Source of the DNA: JAOPZW01 sp963851295
GTDB lineage: Bacteria; Actinomycetota; Thermoleophilia; Solirubrobacterales; Solirubrobacteraceae
Assembly (NCBI GenBank): GCA_963851295.1
Contig: CAWKOS010000009.1
Coordinates: 248,001 to 312,000, forward strand
Direction of reading: 5' to 3'
Length of the DNA: 64,000 nt
A model generated the notes under the pieces. It saw nothing but the letters and a program-made list of their open reading frames with translations. It did no database searches and was not told the DNA's origin. Numbering within the stretch: the first letter of the stretch is position 1; every line of letters starts with the position of its first letter. The translations under genes and the position numbers were made by a program. Below are positions 46,701 through 54,152 of the stretch, piece after piece.

Positions 46701-47005
46701 CGGTCTTCCGCGAGCGGCTGGTCGACCGCTACGCCGACGTCCTCTCGGCCCTCGCCGACGCCTGCGAGGCCGACGACGACCGCCCGGCCGCCCAGGCCGC
46801 CGCGCGGCGCCTGGTCGAGCTCGACCCGCTCGACGAGTCCGCCCACCGGCGCGCGATGCTCGCCTACGCCCGCGCCGGCCGCCGCGCCCACGCGCTGCGC
46901 CAGTTCCTGGAGTGCCGCAAGCAGCTCGTCGAGGAGCTCGGCCTCGAGCCCTCCGAGGCGACGACCGCGCTGCAGCGCCGGATCCTCGTCGGCGAGCCCG
47001 TGTGA
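43744..47005 (+). CDS. MalT-like ATPase / wHTH-BTAD regulator, interrupted by a frameshift
   Basis: The N-terminal part has an ATPase domain with Walker A VAGAGFGKTTAL and Walker B LALVLDDAEH, then a long helical/TPR-like region. Natural-looking sequence in this frame ends near TLAEAGLATRA (about 45790) and turns into Arg/Pro-rich shadow. The +1 frame carries on with ARIVDRTLDGLGAH, a winged helix from about 46258 (LSLRVLGAFSVRRGS) and a BTAD domain ending at 47005. A one-base change near 45780-45805 would join them into one protein of about 1,087 residues. It may be a mutation, a sequencing error, or two proteins (frame-2 ATGs at 45614 and 45926). Confidence 0.75.
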
Positions 47006-47041
47006 GCGCCGCGTGAGCGCGCGCACATAGGGTCACCGACC

Positions 47042-47242
47042 ATGAGCGAGGTCCGGCGCACCTTCGTCGTCACCGTCTTCGAGGCGGGCCGCGTCGCCGT
47101 CGTCGAGGACGTGCAGACGGGCTCGCACGCGCGCGTCGACGACGTCGCGCGCGTGGGCGACCAGATCGAGGCCTGGGTGCTCAGCCCCGCACGGCGAACG
47201 AGCCCGCCCACGCCGGCGCCTGGGTCCGGCCCTTCACGCTGA
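47042..47242 (+). CDS. Small conserved-looking protein
   Basis: This 66-residue protein begins MSEVRRTFVVTVFEAGRVAVVEDVQTG and has a compact beta-like pattern (ARVDDVARVGDQIEAWV). Its last about 20 residues are Pro/Ser-rich and lie antisense to the end of the SGNH-hydrolase gene, which suggests a lost earlier stop. Function unknown. Confidence 0.6.
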   Translation: MSEVRRTFVVTVFEAGRVAVVEDVQTGSHARVDDVARVGDQIEAWVLSPARRTSPPTPAPGSGPSR

Positions 47243-49487
47243 CGGCGCCGACGTCGACGTCGATGCGCTGGCCGCGCAGCGCGCGGCTCGCGGTCAGCGG
47301 CAGGCGCAGGGCCACGAGCCGGCTGCGCGGCCCGCCGGGGACGACGCGGGCGCCGCGCAGTCCGAGCGCGACAGCCCCCGCCCGCAGCGTCCCCCGGCGG
47401 CCGAAGGTGCCGCGGCGCGTGCGCCCGCCCGGGGCGCTCATCGTCACGCGGCCGCTGCGCAGGCCGACGCGCAGCGTGGCGAGCACGCCGTCGCGACCGC
47501 GCAGGCGCACCCGCATCTCGCGCAGGTCGCGCCAGCGCCGCCACGACCCCCACGTCGCCACGAGCCCGAACGGGTGGCGCGGCCGCGCCTTCTGGCCGGC
47601 GACGATCGTGAAGGCGCCGAGCGGCAGCTGGTCGAGCTCGGGCCCCATGAAGGGGGGCGCGAGCGAGACGTCGGCCAGCGGCGCCGCGACGATCGAGATC
47701 GGCTCGGGCGCCGAGGCGCCGCAGCCGCGGTCGGTGCACTCGCGCACCTTCGCGGTCACGCGCGCGCCGGCGGGCGCCGGAAGCGCGACCGAGCGCAGGT
47801 CGGGCCCGAAGCTGTAGACCGTCGTCAGCGAGAGCGTGCGCAGCGTGCCCACCGGCGCGGTCGAGCCCTTGACCAGCGCGGCCGCCGGGTCGCTCACCGT
47901 GCCCGTCGTCGTCGTGGTCGTCAGCTCGACCTGGAAGCGCCGCAGCGCCACCGTGGAGCCCTTCGTCCAGGTCACGCGGACGCCGAGCGGGTCCTTGGCG
48001 GTGGTCACGGAGGCGGGCGGGAACGGCGTGCCCACGAGCGCGGGCATGTGGCGCGAGGAGGCCGAGCAGCCCCGCGGGCTGCCGTCGTCGGCGGGCGGCA
48101 GCGGGCCGCAGCGCTTGACGAGGATCGTCCCCTGGCCATCGGGGTCGACCGGCACCGTCACCTGCGTGGCGCCGATCGCGCCCGCCGTCGGCGCGCCGGG
48201 CCGCCCCGCCTGCTGGCCGGCCGGGCGGGTGTCGAACGGCGTCGTGACCTGCGCCACGCTCAGCTCGACGCGCGGGAGGAGGTCGACCACGGGCAGCGGC
48301 TCGGCCGAGCTCGGGTTGCCCGGCGGCGTGAAGTCGGCGACGACCTTGTCGCCCAGCGCGCCGGCGAGCACGCCCGCCATCGCCGCGTAGCCGCTGCGGT
48401 TGGGGTGCACCCAGCCGTGGGAGACGCCGATCCCGAACGACGACGCGACGGTCGCGCCCTGCGCCACCAGGGCGTCGCGGTTGCGGTTGAGCATCCGCCC
48501 CGAGCTGGCGCACATGCCGTTGGGCACCGCCGAGGCGAGCGGCACGAAGTCCCAGCGCCCCAGGGCGCCGTCGGAGAAGGCCTGGTTGATCATCGGGAAG
48601 ACCGTGGTGTTGATCCACGACCGCTCCGCGGAGGTGATGCGGTTCTCGTAGTCGTACTGGCCGGTGAGCGAGGCGCAGCCGCCGAAGTCGCCCGCCAGCG
48701 GGTTCGGGACGCCGGTCAGCAGCACGTGGTCGGGAACGACGTCGAGCTGCAGGTTCCCGGTCGCCGCGCGGTCGAGCCGGTGGTCGAGCGTGTCGAACAG
48801 GCGCGGGAGGTCGTCGAGCCCGGTGTTGGCCGGGTCCGCCGTCCCCGCGCCGGTGAGCAGGATCGCCTCGGTGTCGTGCTTGTCGGGCGGCGAGCACGGG
48901 TTGGTGCCGACCGGGATCTCGGTGCAGTTCTGGATGATCTGGCCGAAGCCGAGGTTGTTGCCGCCGACGTTCATCACGAGCGCGTCGATGCGCCGCGAGT
49001 CGGCCGGCAGCGACTCGAGGTAGTCGTTGGCCTGGGCGAGCTGCGCCGGGACCTGATGGTCGTGGTCGATCGGCTCGGCGCCGTCGTAGGGGCCGATCAG
49101 CCCCCGGTTGATGCTCGCGCCCGAGCACGCGAAGGAGCGGAAGCTGAACTCGATCTGCGGGAACTCGTCCTGCAGCGCCTGCACGGCCACCGGCGCGGTG
49201 GCCAGCGGCGAGCGGTGGCAGCGGCGCGCCCCGAGGGTGAGGTTCGACTCGACGTCGCCCGTGAAGGCGCGGTCGGCCGCGCTCCCCGACCACACCGCCC
49301 GCGGGTCGCCGTTCGTGCCGTCGGCGTTGTACTGGCCCGGGGTGCCGGGCGCGCCCTCGCCCGCGGCATAGGAGTCGCCGAGGACGACGACGCGGTAGAT
49401 CGGGCGGTCGTCGGTGGCGGCTCCGGCGGCCGGCGCGGCCGCGGCGATGGCCAGGAGCGTGAGCAGGCACAGCCCGGGCAGTCTCAT
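47181..49487 (-). CDS. Large secreted SGNH/GDSL-type hydrolase
   Basis: The 768-residue protein has a signal peptide, then an SGNH esterase domain to about residue 390: block I VVVLGDSYAAGEGAPG, block III MNVGGNNLGFG, block V GWVHPNRSGYAAMAG. The remaining half contains Ig/fibronectin-like strands (TTAKDPLGVRVTWTKGS) and a basic C-terminal beta region. It probably hydrolyses ester groups outside the cell; acetyl groups on polysaccharide are one possible target (inference). ATG 49487 directly precedes the signal peptide. Confidence 0.85.
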   Translation of the reverse strand: MRLPGLCLLTLLAIAAAAPAAGAATDDRPIYRVVVLGDSYAAGEGAPGTPGQYNADGTNGDPRAVWSGSAADRAFTGDVESNLTLGARRCHRSPLATAPVAVQALQDEFPQIEFSFRSFACSGASINRGLIGPYDGAEPIDHDHQVPAQLAQANDYLESLPADSRRIDALVMNVGGNNLGFGQIIQNCTEIPVGTNPCSPPDKHDTEAILLTGAGTADPANTGLDDLPRLFDTLDHRLDRAATGNLQLDVVPDHVLLTGVPNPLAGDFGGCASLTGQYDYENRITSAERSWINTTVFPMINQAFSDGALGRWDFVPLASAVPNGMCASSGRMLNRNRDALVAQGATVASSFGIGVSHGWVHPNRSGYAAMAGVLAGALGDKVVADFTPPGNPSSAEPLPVVDLLPRVELSVAQVTTPFDTRPAGQQAGRPGAPTAGAIGATQVTVPVDPDGQGTILVKRCGPLPPADDGSPRGCSASSRHMPALVGTPFPPASVTTAKDPLGVRVTWTKGSTVALRRFQVELTTTTTTGTVSDPAAALVKGSTAPVGTLRTLSLTTVYSFGPDLRSVALPAPAGARVTAKVRECTDRGCGASAPEPISIVAAPLADVSLAPPFMGPELDQLPLGAFTIVAGQKARPRHPFGLVATWGSWRRWRDLREMRVRLRGRDGVLATLRVGLRSGRVTMSAPGGRTRRGTFGRRGTLRAGAVALGLRGARVVPGGPRSRLVALRLPLTASRALRGQRIDVDVGAVSVKGRTQAPAWAGSFAVRG

Positions 49488-49580
49488 GGCGCGACCGTAC
49501 GCCGCCGCGCTCACGGCGCGCTCACGGCCGCGCGTCGAGGTGCGGTTTCACACAAGGAAAACGTGGGGACGCCCCGGCCC

Positions 49581-51029
49581 ATGGCCACCGCCACCCGCCC
49601 GGGCCCCTGGGCCCGCAAGTCCCACGACGTCCTCGTCCGCGATGCCACCTCCGACCCCGAGCACGGCCTCAAGCGCGCCGTCGGCGTCCTCGACCTCACC
49701 GCGCTGGGCATCGGCGCCGTGATCGGCACCGGGATCTTCGTGATCATCGGGGAGGCGATCGGCACCGCGGGGCCGTCGATCATCATCTCCTTCGCGCTGG
49801 CGGGGGTCACGTGCCTGTTCTCGGCCTTCTCCTACGCCGAGCTGGCCTCGTCGATCCCGGTCTCCGGCAGCGCCTACACGTACGGCTACGCGACGCTGGG
49901 CGAGCTGGTGGCGTGGATCATCGGCTGGGACCTGATCCTGGAGTACGGCGTAGCCGTGGCCGCGGTGGCGGTCGGGTGGGGTGGCTACCTCAAGTCGCTG
50001 CTGGACTCGCTCTTCGGCATCAACCTCCCGACCGCGATCTCCGCGCCGCCGGGCGACGGCGGCACGGTCAACCTGCCCGCGGTCTTCCTCGTGCTGGCGG
50101 TGTCCGGGCTGCTCATCTACGGCGTGCGCGAGAGCGCCCGGACCAACACCTTCATGGTCGTCACGAAGATCGCGATCCTCATCTTCTTCATCGTCGTCGG
50201 CGTCGGCTCGATCAACGGCGACAACTTCTCGCCGTGGGCCCCGCACGGGTTCAACGGCACGGTCGACGCCGCCGCGCTGATCTTCTTCGCCTACATCGGC
50301 TTCGACGCCATCTCGACCTCCGGCGAGGAGGCCGAGAACCCCAGTCGCGACCTCCCCATCGCGATCATCGGCGCGCTGCTGATCTGCACGCTGCTCTACA
50401 TCCTCGTCGCCGTCGTCGCCGTCGGCCTGGCGCCCGCCGACAAGCTCGCGGGCTCCGACGCGCCGCTCGCCGAAGCGCTGAAGCTCGGCGCCGGCGTCGG
50501 CGACTGGGCGGCCGACATCCTCTCCGTGGGCGCGCTGATCGCGATCACGAGCGTGACCCTGACCGTCCTCTACGGCCAGACGCGGATCATGTTCGCGATG
50601 AGCCGCGACGGGCTCGTGCCGCGCTGGGTCGGCAGGCTCAGCCCGCGCCAGACGCCCGCGCTGATCACCGCGACCTTCGGCCTGCTCGTGGCCATCATCG
50701 CCGCCTTCGTGCCGCTGACGGAGATCGCCAAGCTCGTCAACATCGGCACCCTCTTCGCCTTCCTGATCGTCAACATCGGCGTCATCGTCCTGCGCCGCAC
50801 GGCGCCCGACATGGAGCGCTCGTTCCGCGTCCCCTTCGTGCCGGCCTTCCCGATCATCGGCAGCGCGCTGTGCATCTACCTGATGACCAAGCTCGAGGGC
50901 GTGACGTGGCTGCGGTTCTTCGCCTGGCTGGTGATCGGCCTGGTCATCTACTTCGCCTACGGCCGCACGCATTCGCGCCTGCAGCGCGGCGACGAGCCCG
51001 CCGCGGCGCCCGAACCGATCAGTAGTTAG
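49581..51029 (+). CDS. APC-family amino acid permease
   Basis: The 482-residue protein has about 12 membrane helices and the APC hallmarks LTALGIGAVIGTGIFVIIGE in helix 1, the cationic amino-acid transporter-like FAYIGFDAISTSGEEAENPSRDLP in helix 6, and TRIMFAMSRDGLVPRW. It would import amino acids. A GTG at 49563 with AAGGA close upstream would add six residues. The ArsR operator starts inside its stop codon. Confidence 0.9.
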   Translation: MATATRPGPWARKSHDVLVRDATSDPEHGLKRAVGVLDLTALGIGAVIGTGIFVIIGEAIGTAGPSIIISFALAGVTCLFSAFSYAELASSIPVSGSAYTYGYATLGELVAWIIGWDLILEYGVAVAAVAVGWGGYLKSLLDSLFGINLPTAISAPPGDGGTVNLPAVFLVLAVSGLLIYGVRESARTNTFMVVTKIAILIFFIVVGVGSINGDNFSPWAPHGFNGTVDAAALIFFAYIGFDAISTSGEEAENPSRDLPIAIIGALLICTLLYILVAVVAVGLAPADKLAGSDAPLAEALKLGAGVGDWAADILSVGALIAITSVTLTVLYGQTRIMFAMSRDGLVPRWVGRLSPRQTPALITATFGLLVAIIAAFVPLTEIAKLVNIGTLFAFLIVNIGVIVLRRTAPDMERSFRVPFVPAFPIIGSALCIYLMTKLEGVTWLRFFAWLVIGLVIYFAYGRTHSRLQRGDEPAAAPEPISS

Positions 51030-51056
51030 ACCGCTGTCTAACAGCTCGTCTACAAT
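51025..51056 (+). promoter_or_regulatory. Autoregulated promoter/operator of the ArsR gene
   Basis: A perfect inverted repeat GTTAGAC-CGCT-GTCTAAC (51025-51042) covers the -35 region. TACAAT (51051-51056) is a good -10 box ending 8 nt before the ATG at 51065, so the transcript is probably leaderless. Binding of the ArsR product to the repeat would block RNA polymerase. Confidence 0.75.
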
Positions 51057-51064
51057 GCTGAGTC

Positions 51065-51382
51065 ATGGGCGAGCCGCACCATCCCCCGCCAGAGGAGCTC
51101 GAGCTCGGCGCCGTCATGCAGGCGCTGAGCGATCCCGCGCGGCGCAAGGTCGTGCGCATCCTCGCCGACGACGGCGAGCGCGCGTGCGGGACCCTCCCGC
51201 TCGGCGTGACCAAGGCGACCGCCTCGCACCACTTCAAGGTCCTGCGCGAGGCCGGCCTGACGATGACGCGCATCGACGGCGCGCACCGCTTCCTCAGCCT
51301 GCGGCGCGACGAGCTCGACGCCCGCTTCCCCGGCCTGCTCGACGCCGTCCTGGCGGCGGAGCCGGCGGGGACGCCCGCGTGA
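51065..51382 (+). CDS. ArsR-family transcriptional regulator
   Basis: The 105-residue protein is a minimal ArsR repressor: MQALSDPARRKVVRILADDGERACG, then TKATASHHFKVLREAGLTMTRIDGAHRFLSL. The single Cys is in the ACG segment; no ArsR metal motif was seen, so the ligand may not be a metal. A perfect palindrome and a -10 box directly precede it, so it is probably self-repressing. Confidence 0.9.
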   Translation: MGEPHHPPPEELELGAVMQALSDPARRKVVRILADDGERACGTLPLGVTKATASHHFKVLREAGLTMTRIDGAHRFLSLRRDELDARFPGLLDAVLAAEPAGTPA

Positions 51383-51407
51383 GCGAGCGCCCCCGCCCCG
51401 GACACGG

Positions 51408-52754
51408 CTACCGAGTCGAGCGCACGAAGACCTGCCCGCCGCGCATCACGGTGAGGCGCAGGAGCTTCTCGCTGGTCACGCGGCCCGGGCGCAGGGCCCG
51501 GTAGGCGAACTCGATCCGCCGCGTGTCGACGTTGAGCGGCAGGATCAGGGTGAGCTTGCCGCGCTCGCGCGTCTTGAGGCCGGTCTTGCCCAGCCGCTTG
51601 CGCTTGCCGTTCTTGAGCAGGTGGTAGACGTCGATCCGCGCGCCCTGGATCCCGTGGCCGCGGCGGTCGCGCAGCAGGCCGCGGATCACGACGCGCTGGC
51701 CGTAGAGGCTCGTGAACGCCGCCGTCCTGGACCTGTCGAACCAGACGTTGACCTTGGCGTGCAGGAGGCGGTCGACGTCGGGCTTGCCGTTCTTGGTGCT
51801 CGACGGCTGGCCGTTGGGCCGCGGGAACTCGAGCGGCCCGTAGACCGAGGTGCTGTTGCCCGCGGCGTCCTCGACGGCGAGCTCGACCGTGTGGGCCCCG
51901 GGATCGAGCTTGCGGACGTCGGCCGTGAACGGGACGTTGGCGAGCTTCGCCGGGCACGGGACCGCGACCAGGAACTGGTAGGCGTCCGCGTTGGTCGGGT
52001 CCGCGTCGCGGCAGTCGGGGCCGCCGAGCGGCGCCGTCGCGGCGTCCTCGCCGTCGACGCGCAGGACGGTGCGGTAGACGCCGCCGCCGGCGTCGGCCGC
52101 GTCGGCCACGATCCGCAGCCTGCCGCTGTCCTCGCCGTCGTCGACGACGCGCACGCCCGACACCGTCGGCGCGGTGGCGTCGCCGAGGCCGAGGACGACC
52201 TGCGAGTAGTCCGCGCGCACGGCGTGCGGGCAGACGTTGGTCTCGTCGCCGTTGCACGTGACGGCGAACTGCAGCGCGGCCTTGTCGAGCCCCTGCTTGT
52301 CGAGGACGTCGGCGAGGTCGGCGACGCACGGCGAGGCCTCGCCGGTGTCGCACGCCTCGATGATCCCGGGATCGGGGTCGGAGAAGAGGCCGTAGCCGAC
52401 GTCCTTGGGCTGCAGGCTCTTGGCCAGGCCGGTGGTCGTGCGCGTCGCGGACACGCGCACGATGCGGGTCCCGGCCGGCGCCTCGAAGCGCCAGCGCGCG
52501 ATGCGCCCGCCGTTGGCGCCGGCGGGCAGGACGGCGGCGAGCGTGCCGCCGGTGGCGCAGTCGTTGGCGGCCAGGGCGCCGGGGATGGCGCTGGCGAAGC
52601 CCGCCCAGCCGGCCGCGGGGTTCGGCGCGCCGCCCGGTCCGCGGCACGAGAAGACGCTGTAGGTGTTGGTGTCGGCGGCCGCGGCGGCGGCGCCGACTCC
52701 CAGGGTCAACGCTGCCGTGACGAGCGCGGCGGCTCGCGGCAGTGATCGGTGCAT
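51408..52754 (-). CDS. Secreted protein of unknown function
   Basis: The 448-residue protein has a clear signal peptide (AALVTAALTLGVGAAAAAADT) and paired Cys suggesting disulfides. Two or more Ig-like strands follow (GVRVVDDGEDSGRLRIVADAAD, LDPGAHTVELAVEDAAGN), then a basic C-terminal segment with KRKRLGKTGLKTRERG. ATG 52754 is preceded by AAAGGA at good spacing. Similar secreted repeat-type proteins are common in this group, but I cannot assign a role. Confidence 0.72.
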   Translation of the reverse strand: MHRSLPRAAALVTAALTLGVGAAAAAADTNTYSVFSCRGPGGAPNPAAGWAGFASAIPGALAANDCATGGTLAAVLPAGANGGRIARWRFEAPAGTRIVRVSATRTTTGLAKSLQPKDVGYGLFSDPDPGIIEACDTGEASPCVADLADVLDKQGLDKAALQFAVTCNGDETNVCPHAVRADYSQVVLGLGDATAPTVSGVRVVDDGEDSGRLRIVADAADAGGGVYRTVLRVDGEDAATAPLGGPDCRDADPTNADAYQFLVAVPCPAKLANVPFTADVRKLDPGAHTVELAVEDAAGNSTSVYGPLEFPRPNGQPSSTKNGKPDVDRLLHAKVNVWFDRSRTAAFTSLYGQRVVIRGLLRDRRGHGIQGARIDVYHLLKNGKRKRLGKTGLKTRERGKLTLILPLNVDTRRIEFAYRALRPGRVTSEKLLRLTVMRGGQVFVRSTR

Positions 52755-52794
52755 GCTTGTCCTTTCGACGGTGAACGCCCCCATGTGGCGCGTT

Positions 52795-52815
52795 GGCGTT
52801 CTCCGTGGGAACGCC
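52795..52815. promoter_or_regulatory. Inverted repeat upstream of the secreted-protein gene
   Basis: GGCGTTC (52795-52801) pairs perfectly with GAACGCC (52809-52815) around 7 nt, 41 nt before the start codon of the minus-strand gene. It may be an operator or the terminator of the upstream transglycosylase gene; no T-run. Confidence 0.35.
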
Positions 52816-52863
52816 GGTTCCTTCACCGTGAAACGGTGCGCTGGGGAGGGCCGGCGGGCGCGG

Positions 52864-53526
52864 CTACAGGCCGAGCTGGGCGGCGTACGCCTGGCGGTAC
52901 TGCCGGCGCACGGTGAGCACGCGCGCGACGTAGGCGCGCGTCTCGGAGTACGGGATCGCGTCGATCGTCAGCGCGCGGTCCTTGGCCGTCGCCGCGGCGA
53001 TCCAGCGGTCGACGTTGCCCTCGCCGGCGTTGTAGGCCGCGAGCGCGAAGTCGACGTTGCCGCCGTAGCGGCGCAGCAGGTAGCGCAGGTAGTAGGCGCC
53101 GTAGGAGATGTTGACCTGCGGGGTGGCGAGGTCGTCGACCACGAACTGGGTGCCGCCCGACTTGTGCGCGATGTAGCGCGCGGTCGCCGGCGTGAGCTGC
53201 ATCAGCCCCTCGGCGCCGGCCGCGGAGGTCTGCCCGTCGCGGAAGTGCGACTCGGCGTAGATGACCGCGGCGATCAGCGACGGATCGAGGCCCTTGTCGC
53301 GCGCCTGCTGGCGGATGATGTCCTCGTGGCGCAGCGGGAGCGTGATCTCGCGCACCGCGTGGTGGAACTGCGGCCACGCCAGCACGATGCCCAGCGCGGC
53401 GAGGGCGATGGTGCCCGCGATCGCGCCCATGCGGCGGCGGGCGACGGTCCGTCGCCGCGCCGCGGCGCGGCGCGCGGCCGGCGCGCTCGCGCTCCGGCGG
53501 GGGGCTGACTGGGTCTGCGTGCTCAC
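52864..53526 (-). CDS. Membrane-anchored SLT-type lytic transglycosylase
   Basis: The 220-residue protein has a basic N-terminus, one membrane helix (about 34-50: AIAGTIALAALGIVLAW) and an SLT70-like domain with catalytic Glu in VIYAESHFRDG, GAEGLMQLTPATARYI, ISYGAYYLRYLLRRYGG and AAYNAGEGNVDRW. It cleaves peptidoglycan glycan strands. The GTG start overlaps the coaE stop, so it follows rpsA and coaE in one transcript. Confidence 0.92.
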   Translation of the reverse strand: MSTQTQSAPRRSASAPAARRAAARRRTVARRRMGAIAGTIALAALGIVLAWPQFHHAVREITLPLRHEDIIRQQARDKGLDPSLIAAVIYAESHFRDGQTSAAGAEGLMQLTPATARYIAHKSGGTQFVVDDLATPQVNISYGAYYLRYLLRRYGGNVDFALAAYNAGEGNVDRWIAAATAKDRALTIDAIPYSETRAYVARVLTVRRQYRQAYAAQLGL

Positions 53527-54152
53527 TGCTCGTCTCGATCGGCGGCGGCGCCTAGCTTCTCAAGGACGTCGGCCAGCGCAAGCTCCAACTGTTCGACAGT
53601 CCCGCTGTTTGCGACCACGTACGTCGCCCGGGCCGCCTTCTCCTCCTGGCTGAGCTGCCGCGCGGCCCGCTCGTCGACCGCATGATGGCCCCGGTCCTCG
53701 GCGCGCCGGGCGCGCACATCCTCGTCGGCGACGACCGCGATCGTCGCGTCGTAGCCGCGCTCGAGGCCGGCCTCGAAGAGCAACGGCGTCTCGACGACGG
53801 CGGCGCGCGGGCGCGGGTCGGCGTCGTCGAGGCTCTCGCGCCAGGCGGCGACGCGGGCGCCCACGAGCGGCCACAGCAGGCCCTCGAGCCACGCCCGCTC
53901 CTCCGGGGAGGCGAAGGCGCGGCGCGCGACCGCGGTGCGGTCGACGACGAGGTTGGGCGCGACCTGGGCGCCCCAGCGCGCCGTCACCGCCTCGCGGACC
54001 TCGTCGGAGCCGTAGAGCTCGTGCACGACGGCGTCGGCCGAGATGGTCGCCGCGCCCAGCCGCTGGAGCGCGGCCAGGGCCGTCGACTTGCCCGCGCCCA
54101 GGCCGCCGGTCAAGCCGACGAACGGGACGCGGGATGCGGACTGCGGGCTCAG
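53523..54152 (-). CDS. coaE: Dephospho-CoA kinase
   Basis: The protein of about 209 residues has P-loop VGLTGGLGAGKSTALAAL, then AAVVETPLLFEAGLE and the adenine/CoA region typical of CoaE, and phosphorylates dephospho-CoA in the last step of coenzyme A synthesis. The start is unusual: between the rpsA stop and the P-loop there is no ATG, GTG or TTG; the only near-cognate is a CTG at 54152 overlapping the rpsA TGA, with GAGGAGG almost touching it. The gene lies between rpsA and an SLT gene with overlaps on both sides. Confidence 0.9.
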   Translation of the reverse strand: MSPQSASRVPFVGLTGGLGAGKSTALAALQRLGAATISADAVVHELYGSDEVREAVTARWGAQVAPNLVVDRTAVARRAFASPEERAWLEGLLWPLVGARVAAWRESLDDADPRPRAAVVETPLLFEAGLERGYDATIAVVADEDVRARRAEDRGHHAVDERAARQLSQEEKAARATYVVANSGTVEQLELALADVLEKLGAAADRDEQ

